Shown: positions 29,742 through 37,566 of the stretch, piece after piece
Layout: the number at the start of each line of letters is the position of its first letter
How positions within the stretch are numbered: position 1 is the first letter of the stretch
Assembly (NCBI GenBank): GCA_018241525.1
Contig: JAFEDR010000010.1
Span: 124,001-188,000, forward strand
DNA: 64,000 nt
Reading direction: 5' to 3'
From: Pseudomonadota bacterium
GTDB taxonomy: Bacteria > Pseudomonadota > Gammaproteobacteria > Steroidobacterales > Steroidobacteraceae
Position numbers and translations under genes: made by a program
The notes under the pieces: model-generated
Told to the model about the DNA's origin: nothing
Databases searched by the model: none
What the model saw: only the letters and a program-made list of their open reading frames with translations

Positions 29742-29863
29742 TCCAGTGGTGTCGCGCCGGTGCCCGCCGGCGGCGCGTTCGGACTGGCCGGCGCAGGGCG
29801 ACCCCGCCGGGCCTTTTGCGCTGCATCTTTACCGTCGCGCGCGGCCGATGCTAGGGTCGCGCG

Positions 29864-29983
29864 CAAGCTGACTCGCTCCGCCGCCAACGATAACGATAAG
29901 GCGGAGCGCGAGGGGAGCGTCGGTCGGCCCGCGAGGCCCGGCAGGCGCATGACGAGCGGCACCTTCGGGGCCGCTTTTTTTTT
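29864..29983 (+). ncRNA. Candidate small RNA or structured leader
   Basis: Between divergent etfB and the ABC transporter lies a plus-strand module. TTTACC (29828-29833), an 18-base spacer and TAGGGT preceded by TG (29852-29857) could be the promoter. A perfect 9-bp stem CGCTCCGCC/GGCGGAGCG (29874-29882 with 29900-29908) has a 17-base loop holding ACGATAACGATAA. It ends with a terminator stem AGCGGC/GCCGCT (29955-29960 with 29970-29975) and nine T. No reading frame in it looks like a gene. It could be a free RNA of about 120 bases or an attenuated leader for the permease gene at 30123. I recognise no known RNA family. Confidence 0.4.
29955..29983 (+). terminator. Rho-independent terminator with no upstream protein gene
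   Basis: AGCGGC (29955-29960), a 9-base loop, GCCGCT (29970-29975) and nine T (29975-29983). It is oriented rightward, yet the nearest gene on its left (etfB) runs leftward, so it must end a non-coding or leader transcript. Confidence 0.75.
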
Positions 29984-30122
29984 GCCCGCGTGCGCGTCCG
30001 TTGCCAGCTTCGCGAGCGCTCTCCTAGACTCGCCGCCACTCCCGCCCCCCGCCGGGAGACCGGGAGCTGTCCGTGCGCGCCGATCGTGAGGGTCCTGTCG
30101 CGCCACCGGCCTGCGGCGCCGG

Positions 30123-31055
30123 GTGCTGAGGTACGTCCTCGGCCGGCTCGCCGGCGCGGTGCCGACCCTGTTCGCGGTGGTCACGCTCGCGTTCCTGCTG
30201 GTGCGGCTCGCGCCGGGCGGGCCCTTCGACCAGGAGCAGCCGCTCGCGCCCGAGGTGCGCGCGAACCTGGACCGCCTCTACGGCCTCGACCGGCCGCTCG
30301 CGGAGCAGTACCTGCGCTACCTCGGCGGCCTCGCCCGGGGCGACTTGGGTCCCTCGCTGCGGCTGCGCGACTTCACGGTCCGGCAGCTGATCGCGACCGG
30401 GCTGCCGGTCAGCCTCACGCTCGGCGGCCTCGCGCTCGCGCTCGCGGTCGGGCTCGGCGTACCGCTCGGCGTGCTGGCGGCGCGCCGCCGGCGCGGGCTC
30501 GCCGACCGGGCGCTGCTGTTCGTGGCCGTGCTCGGGCTCGCGATCCCGGCGTACGTGACCGCACCCGTGCTCGCGCTCGTCTTCGGCGTGCACCTGCACT
30601 GGCTGCCGGTCGCCGGCTGGGAGCCGGGCCGGCCCGCCGACCTCGTGCTGCCGGTGCTCGCGCTCGCGCTGCCGACGCTCGCCTACCTCGTGCGCCTCGT
30701 GCGCGCGAGCGTGCTCGAGGTCGAGCACGAGCTGCACGTGCGCACCGCGGTCGCGAAGGGCCTCGCGCCGGCCGCGGTGCTGGTGCGGCACGTGCTGCCG
30801 CCGGCGCTGTCGCCGGTGCTCGGCTACCTGGGTCCGGCCGCGGCCGGCATCCTGACGGGCTCGCTGGTGGTCGAGACGGTGTTCGGGCTGCCCGGCATGG
30901 GTCGGTTCCTGGTGCAGGGCGCGCTCAACCGCGACTACACGCTGGTGATGGGCAAGGTGATCGTCTACGCGGTGCTGGTGATCGGCCTCAACCTCGTCGT
31001 CGACGTGCTGCAGGCGCTGATCGATCCGCGGCTGCGCCACCCGGAGCGGCCGTGA
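30123..31055 (+). CDS. Oligopeptide/dipeptide ABC transporter permease (DppB/OppB type)
   Basis: A 310-residue inner-membrane permease. It starts MLRYVLGRLAGAVPTLFAVVTLAFLLVRLAPGGPF, the usual OppB/DppB N-terminus. It has about six hydrophobic helices and the EAA-type coupling segment ATAVAKGLAPAAVLVRHVLPPALSPVLGYLG-like region at about residues 215-245. GSLVVETVFGLPGMGRFLVQGALNRDY follows, which is diagnostic. The GTG start was chosen on this similarity. It leads a four-gene operon with GTGA or short overlaps. No substrate-binding protein gene precedes it. Confidence 0.9.
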   Translation: MLRYVLGRLAGAVPTLFAVVTLAFLLVRLAPGGPFDQEQPLAPEVRANLDRLYGLDRPLAEQYLRYLGGLARGDLGPSLRLRDFTVRQLIATGLPVSLTLGGLALALAVGLGVPLGVLAARRRRGLADRALLFVAVLGLAIPAYVTAPVLALVFGVHLHWLPVAGWEPGRPADLVLPVLALALPTLAYLVRLVRASVLEVEHELHVRTAVAKGLAPAAVLVRHVLPPALSPVLGYLGPAAAGILTGSLVVETVFGLPGMGRFLVQGALNRDYTLVMGKVIVYAVLVIGLNLVVDVLQALIDPRLRHPERP

Positions 31056-31864
31056 GGCTCGGCGGCGGCGCCCGGCTCGGCCTCGCGGTGCTCGCGCTCG
31101 TGGCGGCGCTCGCGCTCTTCGGCCCCGCGGCCTCGCCGTGGCGGGTCGACGCGCTCGACTGGCAGCACCTGGCCGTGCCGCCGGGGCTCGAGGCCGGCCA
31201 CTGGCTCGGCACCGACCGGCTCGGCCGTGACCTGTGGGTGCGCACGCTCGCCGGCGTGCGCGTCTCGCTCGCGATCGCGCTGCTCGCGACGCTCGTCAGC
31301 CTCGTGCTCGGCGTCGGCTACGGCGCGATCGCCGGCTACGCCGGCGGTCGCACCGACGCGCTGATGATGCGCGCGGTCGACGTGCTGTATTCGCTGCCGT
31401 ACGTGTTCTTCGTGATCCTGCTGACCGTGGTCCTCGGTCGCGCCCCGACCACGGTGTTCCTCGCAATCGGCGCGGTCGGCTGGCTGACGATGGCGCGCGT
31501 GGTGCGCGGCGAGACGCGGCGGCTGCGCTCGCGCGAGTTCGTCGAGGCGGCGGTCGCGGCCGGCGTGCCGCCGGGCGTGGTGCTCGCGCGCCACGTGGTG
31601 CCGAACCTGCTCGGCCCGGTGCTCGTGTACGCGACCCTGACCGTGCCCTCGCTGATCGTGCTCGAGAGCTTCCTGTCGTTCCTCGGCCTCGGCGTCGCCG
31701 AGCCCGCCGCGAGCCTCGGCAACCTGCTCGCGCAGGGCGCGCAGGAAATGGAGACCGCGCCGTGGATGCTGGTCGTGCCGGGCGCGTTCCTGGTCGCGAT
31801 CGTGCTCGCGCTCGGCGCGCTCGGCGAGGGGCTGCGCGATGCGCTCGACCCGCATGACGCCTGA
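31052..31864 (+). CDS. Oligopeptide/dipeptide ABC transporter permease (DppC/OppC type)
   Basis: A 270-residue second permease subunit. After one N-terminal helix it shows the OppC hallmark HWLGTDRLGRDLWVRTLAGVRVSLAIAL (about residues 48-76). The EAA loop is SREFVEAAVAAGVPPGVVLARHVVPNLLGPV, and LIVLESFLSFLGLGVAEPAASLGNLLAQG follows. The GTG start overlaps the dppB-like stop. It overlaps the next gene by 11 bases. Confidence 0.9.
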   Translation: MRLGGGARLGLAVLALVAALALFGPAASPWRVDALDWQHLAVPPGLEAGHWLGTDRLGRDLWVRTLAGVRVSLAIALLATLVSLVLGVGYGAIAGYAGGRTDALMMRAVDVLYSLPYVFFVILLTVVLGRAPTTVFLAIGAVGWLTMARVVRGETRRLRSREFVEAAVAAGVPPGVVLARHVVPNLLGPVLVYATLTVPSLIVLESFLSFLGLGVAEPAASLGNLLAQGAQEMETAPWMLVVPGAFLVAIVLALGALGEGLRDALDPHDA

Positions 31865-32834
31865 GCCGCTGCTCGCGCTGCGCGGGCTGTCGGTCACGCT
31901 CGGCCGCGGGGCGGGGGAGACGCGGGCGCTCGAGGACGTCTCGTTGACGCTCGCGGCCGCTGCGCGGCTCGGCCTCGTCGGCGAGTCCGGCGCCGGCAAG
32001 AGCCAGCTGGCGCTCGCGATCGCCGGGCTCGGCGGGCCGGCGGCGCGGGTCAGCGGCAGCATCCGCTTCGAGGGTGCGGAGCTCGTCGGCGCGCCGGAGC
32101 CCCGGCTGCGGCGCGTGCGGGGCGCGCGCATCGGCATGGTGTTCCAGGACCCCGGCAGCGCGCTCGCCCCGCACCTGACGATCGGCACGCAGCTCGCCGA
32201 GGTGCTGGTCGCGCACGGCCGCGCGCGCGGCGCGGCGGCGCGCGCCGCCGCGCTCGCGATGCTCGAGCGGGTGCGGGTGCCGGACCCGGCGGCGCGTCTC
32301 GGCCAGTACCCGCACGAGCTCTCCGGCGGGCTCCGCCAGCGCGTGCTGATCGCGATGGCGCTGATCGCGGGTCCGTCGCTGCTGGTCGCGGACGAGCCGA
32401 CCACGGCGCTCGATGCGACCGTCGAGGCCGGCATCCTCGAGCTCTTCCGCGAGGCGGGCTCCGCCGGCACGGCGCTGCTGCTCGTCAGCCACGACCTCGC
32501 CGTGGTCGCCGGCGTCTGCGAGGAGATCGCGGTGCTCTACGCCGGCCGGCTGGTCGAGCGGGGTCCGGTGCGCGCCGTGCTCGCCACGCCGCGCCATCCG
32601 TACACCGCCGGCCTCGCGGCGGCGCGGCTCGCGCTCGACACGCCGCTCGAGGCGCCGCTCGTCGCGATCCCGGGCCAGCCGCCCGGTCGCGGCGCGCGGC
32701 CGGCCGGCTGCGCCTACGCCGCGCGCTGCCCGCGGTCGCTGCCGCGCTGCGCGCACGAGGTCCCGCCGCTCGAGGCCGCCGGCGCGCGCGCGGTCGCCTG
32801 CTTTGCGCCGCTCGGTGCGGGGGAGCGGCCGTGA
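31854..32834 (+). CDS. Oligopeptide/dipeptide ABC transporter ATPase (DppD/OppD type)
   Basis: A 326-residue cytoplasmic ATPase. Walker A is GESGAGKSQ, the Q-loop is VFQDPGSAL, the signature is LSGGLRQRVLIAMAL, Walker B is LLVADEPTTALD and the H-switch is LLVSHDLAVV. The C-terminal oligo_HPY domain has RHPYTAGL and Cys-rich GCAYAARCPRSLPRC. The ATG at 31854 gives the usual N-terminus; the frame is open 15 bases further upstream. Confidence 0.92.
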   Translation: MTPEPLLALRGLSVTLGRGAGETRALEDVSLTLAAAARLGLVGESGAGKSQLALAIAGLGGPAARVSGSIRFEGAELVGAPEPRLRRVRGARIGMVFQDPGSALAPHLTIGTQLAEVLVAHGRARGAAARAAALAMLERVRVPDPAARLGQYPHELSGGLRQRVLIAMALIAGPSLLVADEPTTALDATVEAGILELFREAGSAGTALLLVSHDLAVVAGVCEEIAVLYAGRLVERGPVRAVLATPRHPYTAGLAAARLALDTPLEAPLVAIPGQPPGRGARPAGCAYAARCPRSLPRCAHEVPPLEAAGARAVACFAPLGAGERP

Positions 32835-33790
32835 CCGCGCTGCTCGAGGCCGAGCGGCTGGCCGTCGACTATCCGACGAGCCACGGGCGGCTGCGCGCGC
32901 TCGAGGAGGTCAGCCTCGCGCTCGCACCCGGCGAGACCGTCGGCGTGATCGGCGAGTCGGGCTCCGGCAAGACCACGCTCGGGCGTGCGCTCGCCGGGCT
33001 CGTGCGCCCGCGCGCGGGCGAGGTGCGCTTCCGCGGCCGCCCGCTCGCGAGCCTCGACCGCGCCGGCCGCCGCGCGCTGCGACGCGCGGTCGCGCTGGTC
33101 TTCCAGGACCCGGCCGGCAGCTTCGACCCGCGGCGCACGATCGGCGAGTCGGTCGCCGAGCCGCTGACCGTGCACGAGCCGGGCCTCGGTGCCGCGGCGC
33201 GCGCGGCAAGGGTGCTCGAGTGGCTGGCGCGCGTCGGCCTCGAGCCGGCGCACGCCGCGGCGCGGCCGCGCGAGCTCTCGGGCGGTCAGTGCCAGCGCGC
33301 GGCGCTCGCCCGCGCCATGATCGCGGGGCCGGAGCTCGTGATCTGCGACGAGGCCGTCAGCGCGCTCGACGTGTCCGTGCAGGCGGGCATCGTTGCCCTG
33401 ATCGCCGAGCTCGCCCGCGAGCGCGGCGTCGGCTTCCTGTTCATCAGCCACCAGCTCGCGGTGGTGCGCCGGCTCGCCAGCCGCGTGCTCGTGCTCTACC
33501 ACGGCCGCGTGCTCGAGCTCGCGCCGCGCGAGGCGCTGTTCGGCGCACCCCGCCACCCGTACACGCGGCTGCTGCTCGATTCGGCGCCCTCGCTGGACGG
33601 TCCCGCCGCGAGCGCGCGGCTGGCGCCGCCCGATGCGAGCTCGCCGTTCGCGCGCGCGCCCGGCTGCCCGTTCGCGGCGCGCTGCCCGCATGTCGAGGCG
33701 CGCTGCCGCGAACGGGTGCCGCCGCTCGAGCGCATCGGCACGGGCCACGAGGTGGCGTGCCTTCGCCAGGCGGAGCTCGAGCCGCGCTGA
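32831..33790 (+). CDS. Oligopeptide/dipeptide ABC transporter ATPase (DppF/OppF type)
   Basis: A 319-residue ATPase partner. Walker A is GESGSGKTTLGRALAGL, the Q-loop is VFQDPAGSFDPR, the signature is ELSGGQCQRAALARAM, Walker B is LVICDEAVSALDVSVQ and the H-switch is FISHQLAVVRRL. The C-terminal HPY segment is RHPYTRLLLDSAPS with GCPFAARCPHVEARC. The GTG overlaps the upstream stop (GTGA). The pair of ATPases and pair of permeases make a complete membrane complex. Confidence 0.92.
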   Translation: MTALLEAERLAVDYPTSHGRLRALEEVSLALAPGETVGVIGESGSGKTTLGRALAGLVRPRAGEVRFRGRPLASLDRAGRRALRRAVALVFQDPAGSFDPRRTIGESVAEPLTVHEPGLGAAARAARVLEWLARVGLEPAHAAARPRELSGGQCQRAALARAMIAGPELVICDEAVSALDVSVQAGIVALIAELARERGVGFLFISHQLAVVRRLASRVLVLYHGRVLELAPREALFGAPRHPYTRLLLDSAPSLDGPAASARLAPPDASSPFARAPGCPFAARCPHVEARCRERVPPLERIGTGHEVACLRQAELEPR

Positions 33791-33861
33791 CGCGGCGCGA
33801 TTGTCAGCGCCGCGCGCCTCGCCTACGCTCGACCGCCCGTTCCCGGCCCCGGAGGCCGACG

Positions 33862-34962
33862 ATGCCGACCCGCGAGGAAGTGCGCTGGATCCGCGAAGAG
33901 TCGAGGCGCCAGGCGCAGCGCGTCGCGCGGGCCGCGGCGGCGGCCGGCCGGTCGGCGGGCCGCCTGCGCGCCGCGACCCGGGCGTACTTTGCGCGGCTCG
34001 TCGAGCGCGGCTTCGATGCGGCGCCGGGCGTGCGTGAACCGCTGGCACCGGAGGATCTGCCGCCGCTGCCGGCGAGCGGGGCCGGGCCGCGGGCCGCCGC
34101 GACGCGGCGCGCACCGCGCGCGGGCGGGCGGCCGATCATCGCCCGACCGGCCACGCACGCGGCCGCGACGCGGGCCCTGTCGCTGCCCGGCTTCCCGCGC
34201 GGCGTGCGTGCCGAGGTCCTGAGCCTCGAGCCGCGCTCGGGTGCGGCGACGTTGCGCCTCGTGTTCGCGCGCGGCGCGACGCTGCCGGCGGGGCGCAGCG
34301 CGTCGGACCTCGAGCTCTACCTGCTCGCCGGCGCGGTCACGCTCGGAGCCGGGCGGCGCGCCCCGGGCAGCTACCTGTTCGTACCCCGCGGCGTCGGCCT
34401 GCCGGCGCTGGTCGCGCCGCAGGAGGCGACGTTCCTCGCGGCCTACCGCTCGGGCCCGCCAAGCTTCCGCGCCGCGGATTCCGATCATCCGGAGGCGGAG
34501 CGCGACCGGCTCGTCGACATCGCCTCGGTCGAGGTGCTCGACTGGCAGGCGAGCGCGGCGGGCGAGGCGGCCGAAGCCGGCCGGCTCGTGAAGCTGCTGC
34601 GCGAGGACCCGGTGCGCGGGGCGCGCACGCGTCTCGTCGCGCTCGCGCCGCACTACCGGCGCGACGCGGTGACCGTCCGCGATGCCGCGCTCGAGCGCCT
34701 GGTGCTCGGCGGCCGCTTCGAGTGCCTGCAGTCGCTGGGCACGGGGCGTGCCGGGGACTACACGTGGATCCCGGCGCACGTCGGCGACGGGCCCTGGGCC
34801 GCGCCGGGTGGCGCGCTGCTGCTCGAGCACGTCGACGGCGAGGCGGCGGAGGTGCGCGGCCTCGACCCGGCGACCGGCAGCGCCGCACACCGCCGACGGG
34901 CCGTCGCGGCGCTGCGGCGACGCCGTCCGGCACTCGCCGCCGCGCTCGCAGCGCGCGGCTAG
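33862..34962 (+). CDS. Cupin-like protein of unknown function
   Basis: A 366-residue soluble protein. The N-terminal 90 residues are a charged helix (EEVRWIREESRRQAQRVARAAAAAG) and an Ala/Pro/Arg linker. From about residue 110 there are two cupin-like beta halves. The first has LELYLLAGAVTLGAGRRAPGSYLFVPRGVG (about 150-180). The second has the matching pattern GRFECLQSLGTGRAGDYTWIPAHVGDGPW (about 285-320). The metal-binding His of typical cupins are mostly replaced, so it may not bind metal. It resembles ChrR-like/DUF4437 cupins in layout only. The start follows GGAGG, partly inside a 5-bp CGGCC/GGCCG hairpin (33844-33858). Confidence 0.6.
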   Translation: MPTREEVRWIREESRRQAQRVARAAAAAGRSAGRLRAATRAYFARLVERGFDAAPGVREPLAPEDLPPLPASGAGPRAAATRRAPRAGGRPIIARPATHAAATRALSLPGFPRGVRAEVLSLEPRSGAATLRLVFARGATLPAGRSASDLELYLLAGAVTLGAGRRAPGSYLFVPRGVGLPALVAPQEATFLAAYRSGPPSFRAADSDHPEAERDRLVDIASVEVLDWQASAAGEAAEAGRLVKLLREDPVRGARTRLVALAPHYRRDAVTVRDAALERLVLGGRFECLQSLGTGRAGDYTWIPAHVGDGPWAAPGGALLLEHVDGEAAEVRGLDPATGSAAHRRRAVAALRRRRPALAAALAARG

Positions 34963-35036
34963 CACGTCTCGCATTCGGCCCGGCGAGCAGGTACCTTCGC
35001 GCGGCGCCGATCGGGGCGCAGGACGACGGGATCGCC

Positions 35037-36260
35037 GTGGGACCGCTGACCGGGATCAAGGTACTCGACCTCAGCCGCGTGCTGGCGGGACCGTGGGCGA
35101 CGCAGGTGCTCGCCGACTTCGGGGCCACCGTCTATAAAGTGGAGAAGCCGGGCAGCGGCGACGACACCCGCGCCTGGGGCCCGCCGTGGCTGCGGGACGG
35201 TGCCGGCGACGAGAGTGGCGAGTCGGCGTACTACCTCTCGACGAACCGCGGCAAGCACTCGGTCGCGATCGACATGGCGCAGCCGGATGGTCAGGCGCTG
35301 ATCCGCGGGCTGGCGGCCAAGGCCGACGTGCTGGTCGAGAACTTCAAGGTCGGCGGGCTCGCGAAGTACGGCCTCGGCTACGCCGATCTCGCCACCTCGC
35401 TGCCGGGACTCATCTACTGCTCGATCTCCGCCTTCGGCCAGGACGGCCCCGAGGCCCAGGGCGCGGGCTACGACGCGATGATCCAGGGCAAGGGCGGCCT
35501 CATGAGCCTGACCGGGCTGCCGGACGGCGAGCCCGGCGGCGGGCCGCAGAAGGTCGGCGTCGCGGTCGTCGACCTGATGACCGGCATGTACGCGGTCGCG
35601 GCGATCACCGCCGCGCTCGTCGAGCGCCAGCGCTCCGGCCGCGGCCAGCAGATCGACCTGGCGCTGCTCGACACGCAGGTCGGCTGGCTCGCGAACCAGG
35701 GCCTCAACTACCTGCTGTCCGGCGAGCCGCCGCGCCGCCAGGGCACCGCGCACCCGAACATCGTCCCGTACCAGGCCTTCGCGACCGCCGACGGCCACCT
35801 GATGCTGGCGATCGGCAACGATCGGCAGTTCGCCGCCTTCGCCGGTCTCGCCGGGCGACCGGAGCTCGCGAGCGACGCGCGCTACGCGACCAACGCCGCG
35901 CGTGTCGCGCACCGCGCCGAGCTCGTGCCGCTCGTCGAGCAGCTGCTGCGCGCACGCTCGACGCGCGAGTGGATCGAGCGCCTGACGCCGGCGGCGGTGC
36001 CCTGCGGCCCGATCAACGACCTCGCGGCGGTGTTCGCCGAGCCGCAGGTGCGTCATCGCGGCATGCGCTTCGACCTGCCGCACCCGCTGGGTGGCAGCGT
36101 GCCGCAGATCCGCAACCCGATCCGCTACTCGCGCACCGGTCTCGAGTACCGGCTGCCGCCGCCGCTGCTCGGCGAACACACCCGCACGGTGCTCGGCGCC
36201 GAGCTCGGCCTCGGCGACGAGACGCTCGCGGCGCTGCGCGCCCGGGGCGTGATCGGCTGA
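35037..36260 (+). CDS. CoA transferase, family III (CaiB/BaiF)
   Basis: A 407-residue enzyme that moves CoA between carboxylic acids, for example formyl-, succinyl- or carnitinyl-type acceptors. The N-terminus GIKVLDLSRVLAGPWATQVLADFGATVYKVEKPGSGDDTR is typical, as are YYLSTNRGKHSVAIDM, VENFKVGGLAKYGL and GYDAMIQGKGGLMSLTG, which should hold the catalytic Asp. C-terminal HRGMRFDLPHPLGGSVPQIRNP is also conserved. Length matches the family (about 400). The GTG at 35037 was chosen from the family N-terminus; the frame is open further upstream. Substrates cannot be read from the sequence. Confidence 0.9.
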   Translation: MGPLTGIKVLDLSRVLAGPWATQVLADFGATVYKVEKPGSGDDTRAWGPPWLRDGAGDESGESAYYLSTNRGKHSVAIDMAQPDGQALIRGLAAKADVLVENFKVGGLAKYGLGYADLATSLPGLIYCSISAFGQDGPEAQGAGYDAMIQGKGGLMSLTGLPDGEPGGGPQKVGVAVVDLMTGMYAVAAITAALVERQRSGRGQQIDLALLDTQVGWLANQGLNYLLSGEPPRRQGTAHPNIVPYQAFATADGHLMLAIGNDRQFAAFAGLAGRPELASDARYATNAARVAHRAELVPLVEQLLRARSTREWIERLTPAAVPCGPINDLAAVFAEPQVRHRGMRFDLPHPLGGSVPQIRNPIRYSRTGLEYRLPPPLLGEHTRTVLGAELGLGDETLAALRARGVIG

Positions 36261-36294
36261 GGCGGGGCCGGGTCCGCTGCGCTATCCTCGGCGC

Positions 36295-37566
36295 ATGACG
36301 ACCCCGACGATACGGCCGAGCAGCGCGCTGGCGGGCGTGCGCTACGAGATCCGCGGGCGCCTCGCGCGGCGCGCCCACGAGCTCGAGCGGCTCGGCCACG
36401 ACATCGTCTCGCTGAACATCGGCAACCCGGGCGCGTTCGGCTTCCGCACGCCGGAGACGATGCGGCTCGCGATGATCGAGAACCTGCGTGCCGCCGAGGG
36501 CTACGTCCACCAGCAGGGGATCTTCCCGGCCCGCGAGGCGGTCGTGATGCAGCAGCAGGAGCGGGGCCTGCGCGACGTCACGGTCGAGGACGTCTTCATC
36601 GGCAACGGCGTGTCGGAGCTGATCGACCTCGTGCTGCGGGCGCTGCTCGACGACGGCGACGAGGTGCTGGTGCCGAGCCCGGACTATCCGCTGTGGACCG
36701 CGGCGACCAACCTGAACCGCGGCCGCGCGGTGCATTACGCGTGCCGCGCCGCGCACGACTGGATGCCGGACCCGGACGAGGTCGAGCGGCTGGTGACCAA
36801 GCGCACGCGCGCGATCGTGATCATCAACCCGAACAACCCGACCGGCGCGGTCTACTCGCGCGCGGTGCTCGAGCGGCTGGTCGCGATCGCCGAGCGCCAC
36901 CGGCTGGTCGTGCTCGCCGACGAGATCTACGACCAGATGACCTACGACGGCGTCGCCGCGGTGCCGCTCGCGACGCTCGTGCACGGCACGCTCTGCTGCA
37001 CGCTGTCGGGACTCTCGAAGATCTACCGCGCCTGCGGCTACCGGGTCGGCTGGGCGGTGTTCTCCGGCGAGCGCGAGGGTGCGCAGGACTACCTGCGTGG
37101 GCTCGAGCTGCTGTCGTCGCTGCGCCTGTGCAGCAACGTCCCTGGCCAGTGGGCGGTGCAGACCGCGCTCGGCGGCTACCAGTCGATCCGCGACCTGACC
37201 CGCGAGGGCGGCCGGCTGCACGCCTCGCGCGCGGCGATCGTCGCCGCGGTCGCCCGCAGCCGCTACCTCGAGCTCGTCCGGCCGCTCGGCGCGATGTACG
37301 CGTTCATCGGCGTGCGGCCCGGCGCGCTGCCGGGCTTCGACGACCAGGCGTTCGCGCTCGACCTGCTCGAGCACAAGCACGTGCTGGTGGCGCCGGGGGT
37401 GAGCTTCAACTTCCCGCACAACACGCACTTCCGCGTGACGTTCCTGCCCGAGCCCGAGGTGCTCGCGGACGTCTTCGGGCGCATCGAGGCGCAGCTCGAG
37501 CTCTACGCCGCGGCGCCGGCGGGCCGCGAGGCCGGCGCGCCGCTCAAGGTCGTCTCGCAGAGCTAG
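36295..37566 (+). CDS. alaA: Alanine aminotransferase (AlaA-like)
   Basis: A 423-residue class I PLP aminotransferase, close to E. coli AlaA in LNIGNPGAFGFRTPE, VEDVFIGNGVSELIDLV, VPSPDYPLWTAATNLNRGRAVHY, IINPNNPTGAVYSR and SSLRLCSNVPGQWAVQTALGGYQSI. The PLP lysine is in SGLSKIYRACGYRVGW. It should make alanine from pyruvate and glutamate. There is no Shine-Dalgarno close to the ATG. TATCCT (36283-36288) lies 6 bases before it and would act as a -10 for a leaderless transcript. The next gene begins directly after the stop. Confidence 0.88.
   Translation: MTTPTIRPSSALAGVRYEIRGRLARRAHELERLGHDIVSLNIGNPGAFGFRTPETMRLAMIENLRAAEGYVHQQGIFPAREAVVMQQQERGLRDVTVEDVFIGNGVSELIDLVLRALLDDGDEVLVPSPDYPLWTAATNLNRGRAVHYACRAAHDWMPDPDEVERLVTKRTRAIVIINPNNPTGAVYSRAVLERLVAIAERHRLVVLADEIYDQMTYDGVAAVPLATLVHGTLCCTLSGLSKIYRACGYRVGWAVFSGEREGAQDYLRGLELLSSLRLCSNVPGQWAVQTALGGYQSIRDLTREGGRLHASRAAIVAAVARSRYLELVRPLGAMYAFIGVRPGALPGFDDQAFALDLLEHKHVLVAPGVSFNFPHNTHFRVTFLPEPEVLADVFGRIEAQLELYAAAPAGREAGAPLKVVSQS

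Noticed and set aside
29664..30089. 141-codon plus-strand frame between etfB and the transporter
   Set aside because: It runs through the etfB promoter, the 9-bp stem and the T-rich terminator, has no ribosome site and resembles no protein family.
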